A DNA stretch of 59,735 nucleotides from an uncultured Acidobacteriia bacterium (GCA_903882645.1 CAIRXZ010000247.1:1-59735), one strand, 5' to 3'. Positions 16,120-25,089 are shown, counted from the stretch's first letter. A program made the numbers and translations. Notes: generated by a model from the sequence alone, not told the origin.

Positions 16120-19100
16120 TTAGTGTATCGTCGCGGCTTTGTAGCTGTAATCCGCGTACTGCCAGTCGGCGCCGATTCTCGACCACAAGCGCACATACAG
16201 GGTGCTGCCATCGGTGGGCAGGGTTGTAAAGGTCTTTGAGGTATTCGACCCCTGGGTGTTGCTATAGATCTCTTTTCCGCCCGGCGCTAGCTTGCTGACG
16301 TAAAGCCAATATTCGGAGACCCCCACGCCGGCGGACCACTGGAAGGTGACGGTGGAACCGGGCAGGGTGGCGCCGTTAATCGGGCTGATCATTGAGGCGG
16401 GCGACGGAGTTGGCGCTTGCAAGAGATCCGGCGACACAGCGCCCGAAAGCGCATAGCGAAACGCGCCAATCACGAAGTCCGGGTAAGAGCCGGCGTTTGA
16501 GAGCGCTATAGCGACCTTTGTGATTGGCGCGCCAGTGGCCGCGAAGATCCGGGAATTGGGATACGACATGCCGTCCATCCTGATGGTGAGGGATCCCGAA
16601 GATGCGGTGTAGAAGGTCGCGATGATCGTGCCGATATCGTCAGGCTCCGCTTCGAAGCCGAATGTCCACACCGGACGGGAAAAAGTGATGGTGAGATTGG
16701 GGAGACCGAACCAATTGGTCGTCGCGCTCCATGTGGCCGCTGGGTTGAAAAGGGGGTTGTATGGATCGAGTATCGGCAAGACGCCGTTGGGGTCCGTGCG
16801 CTCCGAGTTAGGGGCTACGCTCCAGTCCCAGTTGTCGGGGCCAACCGCGAACCTTACCAGCGTGGAGCTGAAAGCCAGGCTCAGAACTCCATCGCTGAGC
16901 TGGTTGGAGGTGGGAGGGGTAACATAATCCCAGACGGGGAAGTTGGAGAAGTCGAAACCGTAGAACGGAGTGGCGGCCAAATAGGAGGCCAGCGAGGCCG
17001 AATCTGCGGGCGCGATCCGGGTAAGAGCCGCCGCGCACTTATAGCTGTAATCCAGGAATTTCCAGGCGGCGCCGATTTTCGACCACAGGCGTATGTAAAT
17101 CGTGCTGCCGTCGGTGGGCAAGCCTGTAAACGTCTTTGATGTGTTGGTTCCCTGGCTGCCGCTGTAGATTTCTTGTCCGCCCGGCGCCGCGTTGCTGACG
17201 TAGAGCCAATACTCGGAGACCCCAACCCCTGAGGACCATTGGAAGGTCGCGGTGGAACCAGGCAGGGTGGAGCCGTTGGCCGGGGTGATCATGGCGGCAA
17301 CCGGCAAACCCACGGCCGTGAAGGTGTAATCGGCGTACCGCCAATTGCCGCCTATCAGCGACGACAGGCGCACGTAAATTGTGCTGCCGTCGAGGGGCAG
17401 GTTCGTCAGGGTCAATACCGTTTGGGAACCGGCGTTGATGCTGTCAAGATCGCCCCCGCCGGGCGCTACCTTGCTGACGTAGAGCCAATATTGGGAGACC
17501 CCAACCCCGGCGGACCATTGGAAGGCAACCGTGGAACCGGGCAGGGTGGAGCCGTTAGCCGGGCTGATCATCGTCCCGGCCGTCAACAGTGCGGCGCAAT
17601 AGACGTAATCGACATACAGCCAGCCGAAGCCAGCCGTCGAACCAATACGGACATAGATGAGCCGGCCATCCAGGGGCAGGTTCGTCACGAGTTGCGACGT
17701 ACCGGCTCCCAGCGCGCCGGTAAAGATATCCGTCCCCCCCGCTCTGATCCCGCTGACGGAAAGCGAGCAGCCGCTGAAATTGCCCATGCCGGTCCATTGA
17801 AAAACTACGCTGGCGCCAGGCAGCCAGGACCCATTTTGCGGGCTGACGATCATTGCCGGAACCGTCCAGTTCCCTTTAAGCTCCCAGCCCGTCGAAGTGC
17901 TCAGGTTGGCGGATTGCACGTAAACGTTCGTTGTCCCTGCCATTGGCGGCAGAAACGAGATCGCCAGGTTCAAAGTCAAGACAGTCCCGGACGCCGAAAC
18001 GCTCGAGGCGGCGCCGTTCAGGACGCACTGGCTGTTCCCCTGCGTGCCGCTGCCCGGGGTGATCGTTCCAGCCGGCGGGCCCCCGGCGTCAGTCAATAGC
18101 GACAAAGCGTTCGCGACCCGGTCATAGACCACCGCGCACCCATTCACGGCGCTTGGCGTCGAATTGAGCAATGCCGACACGGTCGTCAGGTCCGTTACTC
18201 CGCTGGCATCGGAAAACTGAAAGCCGAACGTCTGCGAGGCGCCGCCGCCCGAATTCGGCGTCACCCCCGTATTGACCGGCGGCGAACCGGAATTCAGTTT
18301 CGTCACGAACGCGCCATAATTGTCGGCGTCGATGGATTGATAAGGGTTCCGGAGCGGAAAGTTGCTGGAGAGGGTCCAGCCGGCTACATAGACGTTTCCC
18401 GACGCCAGCGCCAGGGCGGTGGCGGTGTCGGCCCCGTTTCCTCCGAGATAGGTCAAGTAGGCCAGCGTCCCCGTAGCGCTCACTCTAGCCAGAAAGGCGT
18501 CGCAAGCTCCGGCGTTGGAGCCTTGAAGCGCATTGGCGACCGGCAGGTCCGTCGAATACGTGTAGCCCGCGACGTACGCGGCCCCGCTCGTGTCCACCGC
18601 GATCGCGTTGGCGACCTCCACTCCGGAGCCTCCCAGGTATGTGCTGTAGGCCAATGTCCCGGAAGCGTTCACTTTCGTCACAAAAGCGTCCGTTGCTCCA
18701 TTTAGCGACGGCTGCAGGGGGTTCACCAGGGGAAAGTTCGTCGAACTGGTGACTCCCGCGACATAAGCGTTACCCTGCCAATCCAGAGTGATCGCCTGCG
18801 CGGCCTCCGGGTAACCGAGCGAGCCGCCGCTCCCGCCCAAATAAGAGCCGAACAGAACCGTATTCCCATCGGCGGAGAGCCGGGCCACAAATGCATCCTG
18901 GCCACCCCCGAGAGCGCTTTGAAATGCATTCGCCACCGGGAAATCGGGGGACCAGGTCGATCCAGCCACCCAGGCCGCCCCGGTCGCGTCCACAGCTATG
19001 GCGGCGCCGTGATCGGTACTCGCCCCGCCCAGATAACTGCTATACGCCAGGCGGCTCCCATCGGCGGACAACTTGGCGACGAAGGCGTCCTGGCCTCCGT

Positions 19101-20286
19101 GGTTCCATCTCTGCCAGCCGGTCGCCGGGAAGTTCAGGGACGTCGTGTCTCCCACGACATAAGCGTTTCCGGCCGCATCCACCGCGATTCCATTGCCGGA
19201 ATCCGATGCGTTCCCGCCCAGATACGTGCTGTACGCCAAGCTGTTGCCGGCGGCGGCCAACTTCAGGACAAACGCGTTCCGAACGCCCGCGAGCTTCGAC
19301 TGCAGCGGATAGACGACCGGGAAGTTTTGCGATGTTGTAGCTCCCGTGACATAGACCGCCCCCGCGGCGTCCACCGCGATTCCATACGCCCGATCATCGC
19401 CGGCGCCGCCGAGATAGGTGCAATAGATCAGCCCGGTTCCGGCGGGGTTCAATTTCGCTACAAAAACATCGTTCCCGCCGGCGTTGAAATTCTGCGCCGG
19501 ATTGGCGGTAGGGAAGTCGGTGGATTCGGTGAAGCCCGCAATATATGCCGCTCCCGTCGAATCCACCGCCAATGCGTTTGCGGCATCGGCGCCCGAGCCG
19601 CCCAGGAGCGTACTGTAGGAGATCGCCGGGTCGATAATCAAAGGCCGTGACGCATCGTACTCGCCGATTGCGAAACTCACGGCTTCGCCCGCCAGGATGA
19701 ACCGCCCCTCCACGGCGACGCGCCGGCCCTCGCGCTCCTGATAGACGCTGGGCGCCTGTTCGCGAAACTCCTCACCACCGACGGGGATCGCCAGCGAGCC
19801 ATCTTCTCCGATGCGCGGCTTGCCGCCGCCGAGATACCGTACCCGGATGGCCGAAGGGTCCGCCTTTGGTGCCACGACGAACTCGGATTTCAGGTTTCGG
19901 CCGGCGGCCCCGTAAATCATGTCGATTCCCGGATAAAGGCTTCGATATACGACTCCCCCATACAAGGGTTGCGCCAGCAGCCATCGGTCCTTCGGCCCGG
20001 TCAGGAAATTGGCCACTCCGGCCACGCGGCTCATGGCTTCCGGCCGGGGGGCGTGGGCGGCCCCCTCGAAATGCATGCGGAGAGTGTTCCCCGCCACGCG
20101 AAACAGCGCTTCGCCGGGGGAGAAATAGGCCGTCAACCCGGGCGCCCTTGCCATAAAGCGGACCGGCGGCGGCGCCTGCCCATGGTTCGCCAGAAAGAGC
20201 AGCGGCACGGGTTCCCTTGGCGCCGCGCCCACGGCCAAAATGGCGCAGTTCGCCATCAAGAGAATCCGGTATCCGCGTAACGCCAT
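16120..20286 (-). CDS. Giant secreted SBBP-repeat (beta-propeller) protein
   Basis: A 1,388-residue protein with a hydrophobic N-terminus ('ILLMANCAILAVGAA') that looks like a signal peptide. Residues about 25-215 match the N-terminal domain usually found before SBBP repeats ('FLANHGQAPPPVRFMARAPG', 'SLYPGIDMIYG'). About eight SBBP propeller units follow to about residue 640 ('YSTLLGGSGADAANALAVD' type). Then come four Ig/fibronectin-like units sharing 'ISPANGSTLPGSTVAFQWS' and 'SxYWLYVSKxAPGG'; a 200-residue unrecognised insert ('FYGFDFSNFPVWDYV') precedes the last one. It is a likely surface or extracellular adhesin or binding protein. It lies between repeat arrays D and E, so it appears to be cargo of the plasmid-like block. 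Confidence 0.85.
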   Translation of the reverse strand: MALRGYRILLMANCAILAVGAAPREPVPLLFLANHGQAPPPVRFMARAPGLTAYFSPGEALFRVAGNTLRMHFEGAAHAPRPEAMSRVAGVANFLTGPKDRWLLAQPLYGGVVYRSLYPGIDMIYGAAGRNLKSEFVVAPKADPSAIRVRYLGGGKPRIGEDGSLAIPVGGEEFREQAPSVYQEREGRRVAVEGRFILAGEAVSFAIGEYDASRPLIIDPAISYSTLLGGSGADAANALAVDSTGAAYIAGFTESTDFPTANPAQNFNAGGNDVFVAKLNPAGTGLIYCTYLGGAGDDRAYGIAVDAAGAVYVTGATTSQNFPVVYPLQSKLAGVRNAFVLKLAAAGNSLAYSTYLGGNASDSGNGIAVDAAGNAYVVGDTTSLNFPATGWQRWNHGGQDAFVAKLSADGSRLAYSSYLGGASTDHGAAIAVDATGAAWVAGSTWSPDFPVANAFQSALGGGQDAFVARLSADGNTVLFGSYLGGSGGSLGYPEAAQAITLDWQGNAYVAGVTSSTNFPLVNPLQPSLNGATDAFVTKVNASGTLAYSTYLGGSGVEVANAIAVDTSGAAYVAGYTYSTDLPVANALQGSNAGACDAFLARVSATGTLAYLTYLGGNGADTATALALASGNVYVAGWTLSSNFPLRNPYQSIDADNYGAFVTKLNSGSPPVNTGVTPNSGGGASQTFGFQFSDASGVTDLTTVSALLNSTPSAVNGCAVVYDRVANALSLLTDAGGPPAGTITPGSGTQGNSQCVLNGAASSVSASGTVLTLNLAISFLPPMAGTTNVYVQSANLSTSTGWELKGNWTVPAMIVSPQNGSWLPGASVVFQWTGMGNFSGCSLSVSGIRAGGTDIFTGALGAGTSQLVTNLPLDGRLIYVRIGSTAGFGWLYVDYVYCAALLTAGTMISPANGSTLPGSTVAFQWSAGVGVSQYWLYVSKVAPGGGDLDSINAGSQTVLTLTNLPLDGSTIYVRLSSLIGGNWRYADYTFTAVGLPVAAMITPANGSTLPGSTATFQWSSGVGVSEYWLYVSNAAPGGQEIYSGSQGTNTSKTFTGLPTDGSTIYIRLWSKIGAAWKFLDYSYKCAAALTRIAPADSASLASYLAATPFYGFDFSNFPVWDYVTPPTSNQLSDGVLSLAFSSTLVRFAVGPDNWDWSVAPNSERTDPNGVLPILDPYNPLFNPAATWSATTNWFGLPNLTITFSRPVWTFGFEAEPDDIGTIIATFYTASSGSLTIRMDGMSYPNSRIFAATGAPITKVAIALSNAGSYPDFVIGAFRYALSGAVSPDLLQAPTPSPASMISPINGATLPGSTVTFQWSAGVGVSEYWLYVSKLAPGGKEIYSNTQGSNTSKTFTTLPTDGSTLYVRLWSRIGADWQYADYSYKAATIH

Positions 20287-20351
20287 ACGCCATTACGTCG
20301 GCGGAACGGGAGCTTTACTTTAGTCGGGAGCCAAAAACGGGGACGCGGCCT

Positions 20352-20472
20352 TACCGTACAACAAAGTAAGGGCCGGGAAGCGGTGGGTCGCTCTACCGTA
20401 CCTTGAAGTAATACGGCAAAAGATAATGATACCGTATTGATAGCTTATACCGTAGCATAAACTTGTACGGCA
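20352..20472. repeat. TACCGTA repeats (array E)
   Basis: Units begin at 20352 (TACCGTA), 20394 (TACCGTA), 20412 (TACGGCA), 20430 (TACCGTA), 20448 (TACCGTA) and 20466 (TACGGCA). The last five are at an exact 18-bp pitch; the first gap is 42 bp (18+24). The array fills the gene-free stretch 20287-20632 upstream of the SBBP gene and may include its promoter. The words 'gatagcttataccgtagc' and 'cttgtacgg' match array A at 12301-12337. Confidence 0.88.
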
Positions 20473-20632
20473 TAGGCATACGATAGATTCGAGGGGTCCT
20501 GGAGGCGGGGAAGGGAAGGGATGACGGATGGGGATGAACAGCGCATGACTTCGCGCATTGACCGGGGAATTGGGTATTGGCGCGGGCGGCGATTCGGATT
20601 TGAATTAGAATAGTGGGCTGAAGTTGGTTCTA

Positions 20633-20950
20633 ATGCAGTGTCCGAAGTGCAAGATCGATCACGCGCACCGCTCTCACCGTTCAGGTCTGGTGGAGCGTCT
20701 GGGGAGTTTGATTGGCTATTATCCCTACCGCTGCCGGGAGTGCGGCCATCGGTTCCTGCAGTTCCGCTACGCGAGCCCCCCCGAAGGCCCGGGCAAGCAT
20801 TTGGAGGCGGAGCGGGAGATTAAGTCGACCCGCCTCCGCATCCGCTGGCAACGGAAGAAGCGCATCGTCTTGCTTTATGGTTTTAGCGCCCTGCTTTTTT
20901 TGGGCTTTCTCTACTACATCACGCGCCCCGGTACTTTTTCGGGGAATTGA
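20633..20950 (+). CDS. Small zinc-ribbon membrane protein
   Basis: A 105-residue protein from ATG 20633; a TTG at 20624 is also in frame. Two Cys pairs, 'MQCPKCKIDHAH' and 'YRCRECGHRF', form a zinc-ribbon-like N-terminal domain of about 45 residues. A charged stretch ('RIRWQRKKR') then leads into a single C-terminal membrane helix ('IVLLYGFSALLFLGFLYYIT'). The topology is that of a tail-anchored cytoplasmic zinc ribbon. Function is unknown. It converges with the last methyltransferase of the peptide operon. Confidence 0.65.
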   Translation: MQCPKCKIDHAHRSHRSGLVERLGSLIGYYPYRCRECGHRFLQFRYASPPEGPGKHLEAEREIKSTRLRIRWQRKKRIVLLYGFSALLFLGFLYYITRPGTFSGN

Positions 20951-20981
20951 GCGCTGGCTGAAAGCCGACAGCTACTTCGCT

Positions 20982-21821
20982 CTATTGCGGCATCAACAGC
21001 GCATGCGGGTAAAGCGCGCTAAACGGCCGGAAGTAGAGTATGCGATAACCGGAACCGGCGGCGGCAGCCTCGAGCTCACCCTGGGACGTGAGATGTATAA
21101 AGCCGACCCACGGCCAGAACACGTCGCCGGGATGTCGAGCCGACGGGGATCCTAGCAGCGCGCAAACCCGGCGGATGCCTGGGCGCAAACGATCCAGCCT
21201 TCCATTCTCCGCATCCCGCAACATCGAAAAGCTGAGCAGCAAAGGGGCCTTTGGCGCGATCATACGGGTGGCGCAAAGCAAGTCCTGCCGATCCAATTCG
21301 GTGAAAACATAGTCGAAGCTTGTCCAGCCGAAGAGAACCGCGTCGAAAGAAGCGTCGAGGACGTGGGCTGCCAGCGGCCCGGTATGCTCTTGCGCGGCGG
21401 TCACGAGGTCGCGGTAGGAAGCCCGGACCACGGCGCTGTTCGGGGAGGATGAAACCGCCCGGCGGGCGCCCTCGCAAAGCTGCCCGGATGGTTCGAAGGC
21501 CACCACATCGAAGCCCATCCGGCATAACTGAACGAGTTCCCTCCCGCCGCCGGCGCCCCCGAGCAGGATCCGCCCGGCCGGTGGAAATGGAGGTTCGGTA
21601 ATGGCACGCCGCTCCCAGTCGAAGAGTCCTCTTTCGAAGGTGGCTCCCCCAGGCAGGTAGGTGCCCGCCCTCCCACAGATGATCTGGTTGACAGCCTCAC
21701 GCCGCTGTGGGCCAAACCAAGCCCAGAGCACCTCGTCCCAAAAGATGGTGTGAAGGCGCGTCGCCGCACTCAGGGCGCGTTCGGCGGCAAAGGACATTCG
21801 GGCTAAAGGCGGCAGTCGCAC
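20982..21821 (-). CDS. SAM-dependent methyltransferase-like protein, copy 2
   Basis: A 279-residue paralogue of the adjacent upstream gene (21887-22735). The shared core is 'GRILLGGAGGGREL', 'GFDVVAFEPS', 'FDAVLFGWTSFDYVFTE' and 'APLLLSF'. The glycine-rich loop and the acidic residue at the end of strand 2 fit a class I methyltransferase, though the usual Asp of motif I (LDxGxGxG) is replaced by Gly. Both copies end in a near-identical tail ('YPHALLMPQ' versus 'HPHALLMPQ'). It is the last gene of the peptide-modification operon. The substrate is unknown; the modified peptide is one possibility. Confidence 0.7.
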   Translation of the reverse strand: MRLPPLARMSFAAERALSAATRLHTIFWDEVLWAWFGPQRREAVNQIICGRAGTYLPGGATFERGLFDWERRAITEPPFPPAGRILLGGAGGGRELVQLCRMGFDVVAFEPSGQLCEGARRAVSSSPNSAVVRASYRDLVTAAQEHTGPLAAHVLDASFDAVLFGWTSFDYVFTELDRQDLLCATRMIAPKAPLLLSFSMLRDAENGRLDRLRPGIRRVCALLGSPSARHPGDVFWPWVGFIHLTSQGELEAAAAGSGYRILYFRPFSALYPHALLMPQ

Positions 21822-21886
21822 GAATCGTATGCAGCGGAGGCGCCAGCGCGGGCAAGCGCTCTGATAGGCCTGGCGCGCGAGGGGAG

Positions 21887-22735
21887 CTATTGCGGCATCA
21901 ACAGCGCGTGGGGGTGAGGGGTGGTCTCTTGGCGGCAGTAGACTATGCGATAACCGGAACGGTCCGCGACGGTCCGGATCTCATCGAGAGTCAAGTAATG
22001 GATGAAACCGTTCTCCAACATGAACCTGTCGCCTGGGCGTCGAGACGACGGCGCCTTCAATAGCTCGAAAAGGCGGCGGAGGAGTGGGCGTAAACGATCC
22101 AGCCTTCCGGTTTCCGCGCCCTGGTGCCCGGGCAGGAAGCTGAGCAGCAGAGGAGCTCTTGGCGCAATCGCGCGGGCGGTTCGAAGTAGAGCGTAACGAT
22201 CCGATTCGGTGAAAACATAATTGAAGCTTGCCAGGCCGAAGAGGACCGCGTCGAAGGAAGTGTTAAGGACGTGGGCAGCCAGCGGCCCGGTCCGCTGTTC
22301 CACCGCGGTTACAAGGTCCCCAAAGGATGCGCGTACTACCGTGCTTTTCGGATAGGCCGAGACGATCTGTCGCGCGCTCTCGCAAAGCCGCTCGGATGGT
22401 TCGAAGGCCACCACATCGAAGCCCATCCCGCACAATTCACGCAGTTCCCGCCCGCCGCCGGCGCCTCCGAGCAGGATCCGGCCACCCGAGGGAAATGGAG
22501 GCGTGGCGAAGGCTGCTCGCTCCCAGTCGAAGAGCCCTATTTCGAAGACCCACCCGCCGGGGAGGTAATTGTCCTTTCCGCAGTACACAGCCCGGTTGAC
22601 AGCCTCACGCTGCGGCGGGGGCGTCCAGGCCCAGAGAACCTCTTCCGAGAGAAGACGCTGCAGGCGCTCCACCGTATTCCGGATCCGCTCACTAGCCAGG
22701 GCTATCCGGACTAAAACCGGCAGTTGTTGGGGCAT
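21887..22735 (-). CDS. SAM-dependent methyltransferase-like protein, copy 1
   Basis: A 282-residue protein similar over its whole length to the next gene downstream, 65 bp away: a clear tandem duplication. It carries 'GRILLGGAGGGRELRELCGM' (binding loop), 'GFDVVAFEPSERLCESARQI' (acidic residue) and 'FDAVLFGLASFNYVFTESDR'. The N-terminal 60 residues ('LLSEEVLWAWTPPPQREAVN') are conserved in both copies and may be a substrate-recognition region. It starts 43 bp after the nucleotidyltransferase gene, so it is most likely in the same transcript. Confidence 0.7.
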   Translation of the reverse strand: MPQQLPVLVRIALASERIRNTVERLQRLLSEEVLWAWTPPPQREAVNRAVYCGKDNYLPGGWVFEIGLFDWERAAFATPPFPSGGRILLGGAGGGRELRELCGMGFDVVAFEPSERLCESARQIVSAYPKSTVVRASFGDLVTAVEQRTGPLAAHVLNTSFDAVLFGLASFNYVFTESDRYALLRTARAIAPRAPLLLSFLPGHQGAETGRLDRLRPLLRRLFELLKAPSSRRPGDRFMLENGFIHYLTLDEIRTVADRSGYRIVYCRQETTPHPHALLMPQ

Positions 22736-22778
22736 GCGCGGAATATGAAGCTGTTCGGCCCGCGCGGGGGCGCAATAA

Positions 22779-23915
22779 CTAAGACCGGGCGCGGCGGTTC
22801 AGGTTAACAATCGGCCGGATGCACCACAGCCAGGCGAGGCGGACCGGCTTGGCCAGATAGTAAACAGGGAACATGGACTCGGGGATGCCGAAGAATTCCC
22901 AGTCGTTGGCGTTGGGGTGGAGGGAGTACCAGAAGAAAAGGAATTTGCGCCAGCCTTCCAGCAGCCGGAATCTGAGAATCAGCAGGTCTTGCGAACTGGA
23001 CGCACGGCCATCCTGAAGCTGTGCGCGGATGGATGCGGCGAGCGCCACGGCGCGGGCATCGCCGTGGATGCGGCTCGATACCTCCGGCGGCAGGTTCGAA
23101 CCCATCAAGTCTTGCGCGAGGCAGAGACCCAGCGAAACGATTCGCGACATGCGTTGCCGCGCGGCGCGCGACAGAATCGCGTCCCAATCCAGCCGGTAGA
23201 CATCGATAAGCCGGCCCAGATCGCTGAGCCCAATCAACGAGATCCAACCATGCGTTGCACCATGCACGCACAGGTAAGCGAGCAGATCTTCCGGGCAGAA
23301 TGCCGGCATCAGGCGCCCAGCCACATTGATGGGCGCGAGCCGGGCGCGAATTTCCGCCGCATTGAGCGGATTGAAGTGAGCCGGCGCGACCCGCCAGTGG
23401 ATCTCGACGGTAAATTCTCCGTCGGTGCCCTTGAAAACCAACTGACCGGCGTCCGAAAAGAACCGCAAACCGATACTTGGGCCAAGTCGCCGGTAGCCGT
23501 TTGAAGTTAGAAGATCGATGGCGTGACTTACGTCGCGTTGCGGAACGAGCAGGTCCAGGTCCGCCATACGGCGCAGCCCAGGCGTCTCGTATAGCGACCA
23601 GGCTAGCGCGGGGCCCTTGAATGGGATGGTCTGGATGCCAGCCGGGCCGAACAAATCCAGGAGACGGAGGAGTTCTTTTGCAAAGCGGAGATTCCGTTTG
23701 ATGTTCTGCCGGAAGCAATTCCGGAGAGCGGCCAGCGCCTCGGGTGGAACCGCGTCCGGGCAGGCCCGATTCAGCGCCCAGAACACCAAGGGAGCGACCC
23801 CCCGTTGCGAGGCGGACCCGATAAGACCGTCCCAGTCCGAACAAAGACCGGAGAGGCGGCGGAGCTCGCCAGGATCGGGGTGAGCGCGGGCGCACTCAAT
23901 AAGCAGCAGGATCAC
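22779..23915 (-). CDS. Nucleotidyltransferase family protein (PF14907 type)
   Basis: About 378 residues from GTG 23915, which overlaps the end of the radical SAM gene by 20 bp. The open frame continues upstream, but that part is only a shadow of the radical SAM gene. The signature 'TIPFKGPALAWSLY' followed by 'GLRRMADLDLLVPQRD' matches the uncharacterised nucleotidyltransferase family PF14907 (KGxxL..Y...R.M.DxDLLV). Later 'EIHWRV' and 'LCVHGATHGW' are also typical. This family is common in lasso-peptide and other RiPP clusters next to PqqD and HprK-like genes. The reaction is unknown; nucleotidyl transfer to the peptide or a cofactor is possible. Confidence 0.82.
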   Translation of the reverse strand: MILLLIECARAHPDPGELRRLSGLCSDWDGLIGSASQRGVAPLVFWALNRACPDAVPPEALAALRNCFRQNIKRNLRFAKELLRLLDLFGPAGIQTIPFKGPALAWSLYETPGLRRMADLDLLVPQRDVSHAIDLLTSNGYRRLGPSIGLRFFSDAGQLVFKGTDGEFTVEIHWRVAPAHFNPLNAAEIRARLAPINVAGRLMPAFCPEDLLAYLCVHGATHGWISLIGLSDLGRLIDVYRLDWDAILSRAARQRMSRIVSLGLCLAQDLMGSNLPPEVSSRIHGDARAVALAASIRAQLQDGRASSSQDLLILRFRLLEGWRKFLFFWYSLHPNANDWEFFGIPESMFPVYYLAKPVRLAWLWCIRPIVNLNRRARS

Positions 23916-25089
23916 GATGCATGCCGTCTCGCGGCGCCGGGAGCAAGGCTGCCAGCGGAACGAATTGGCCGGAGACGGGTGGGTGGCGCTCTGGCGCGGG
24001 GTCGAGATCCGTCGCGGGATACAAAGGCGTGGGAACCTTCGTCCGGAAATACGTGCTCTCGCAATCCTGGCTGGACGCGCCGTGCATATTGCCTTCCTGG
24101 AAGGCCAGCCCGGGACAGCGGCGGCAGGAAGACAGGCTTGAGCAGGAACTGCAGACCTGAAGATCGCGATTCCGAATGCCGCGAACTTCGGCGAATTGGG
24201 GCGATTTCCAGATTTCCAGAAAACTGCCGCGGCGCAGGCTGCCGCAAACCAGCGGGAACTGCACGCACGGCGTGACATCTCCCTGCGGTGAGATGTAACA
24301 CCTGAGATGGCCCGCTCCGCAAGAATGCCCGTTCAGCAGTTCTTCTCCGGCTGGCGCGGGCGGTGCGCAGTCGTCTTCCAACCCGATCAGTACCGCTGGA
24401 TCCGCGTAGAATTCCGCGCGTTCCGCGGGGGAGAGATTGAGCGATACGGGCGTCCGGTCTCCGTCCATCATGGGTATGATGGTGGGATCGTACAGGATCC
24501 TGGCCCCCACCTCTTTCGCCAGAGCGCGCAGGCGCGCGTAGTTGGCCCCGCCCTTCATAACGGGGACGCGAATTTCCACCGCCAGGCCGCGACTCGTCAG
24601 TCGCTTCACCGCCTCGATGGAAAGGGCGAACGATCCCGGAACCCGCGTGATGGCGTCGTGAGCCTCGGCCAGGTGGGAATAGATGCTGATGTGGACTTCG
24701 CGGACCCCGAGTTCGGCGAAACGGTCCGCCTCGCCGTCGCCAATCAGGACGCCGTTGGTCTTCAGCCTCACGTCGAACAGCAGCGACCGCGCGTGGGCCA
24801 CAATCTCGAAGATGTCCTTCCGCAGCATGATCTCCCCGCCGCTTAGCGTAAGGAACATCGCTCCGGCCGCGGCCAACTGGTCGAGCGCGCCCTTGACCTC
24901 GGCGGTGTCCATGTCGCCGCCCACGCTGTGGTCGAGAAAACAATGCACGCAGCCCTCGTTGCACCTCCAGGTGAGATCCAGATGGACGGAAATCGGAATC
25001 ACTCGGGCCTCGGCCTTCGCGCCGATCCGGCCCAGTAAGGAGGTCTGTGTTCCCCCTCCGGCGGTTGTGATGGAGACTGCATCGGTCAT
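23896..25089 (-). CDS. Radical SAM-SPASM peptide maturase
   Basis: A 397-residue radical SAM enzyme. The cluster motif is C43-x3-C47-x2-C50 ('WRCNEGCVHCFLD'), followed by 'LTLSGGEIMLRKD' (SAM-binding GGE). The C-terminal SPASM region, from about residue 265 to 350, carries many cysteines ('CGAGHLRCYISPQGDVTPCV', 'CSSCSSLSSCRRCPG') for auxiliary iron-sulfur clusters. Such PqqE/AlbA-like enzymes make carbon-carbon, thioether or epimerised linkages in ribosomal peptides. The PqqD gene directly upstream (6-bp gap) supplies the usual leader-recognition partner. The substrate is likely the small peptide at 27561-27725. Confidence 0.88.
   Translation of the reverse strand: MTDAVSITTAGGGTQTSLLGRIGAKAEARVIPISVHLDLTWRCNEGCVHCFLDHSVGGDMDTAEVKGALDQLAAAGAMFLTLSGGEIMLRKDIFEIVAHARSLLFDVRLKTNGVLIGDGEADRFAELGVREVHISIYSHLAEAHDAITRVPGSFALSIEAVKRLTSRGLAVEIRVPVMKGGANYARLRALAKEVGARILYDPTIIPMMDGDRTPVSLNLSPAERAEFYADPAVLIGLEDDCAPPAPAGEELLNGHSCGAGHLRCYISPQGDVTPCVQFPLVCGSLRRGSFLEIWKSPQFAEVRGIRNRDLQVCSSCSSLSSCRRCPGLAFQEGNMHGASSQDCESTYFRTKVPTPLYPATDLDPAPERHPPVSGQFVPLAALLPAPRDGMHRDPAAY

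Noticed and set aside
12315-20472. CRISPR array
   Set aside because: The repeated words are 7-16 bp at an 18- or 22-bp pitch with no 25-40 bp spacers, and no cas genes are present.
10729-20480. Prophage
   Set aside because: A recombinase and HTH genes are present but no capsid, tail, terminase or lysis genes; Rep and ParA point to a plasmid.
23916-24278. N-terminal extension of the nucleotidyltransferase
   Set aside because: It is the radical SAM gene read in another frame; Arg/Pro/Ala-rich with no homology.
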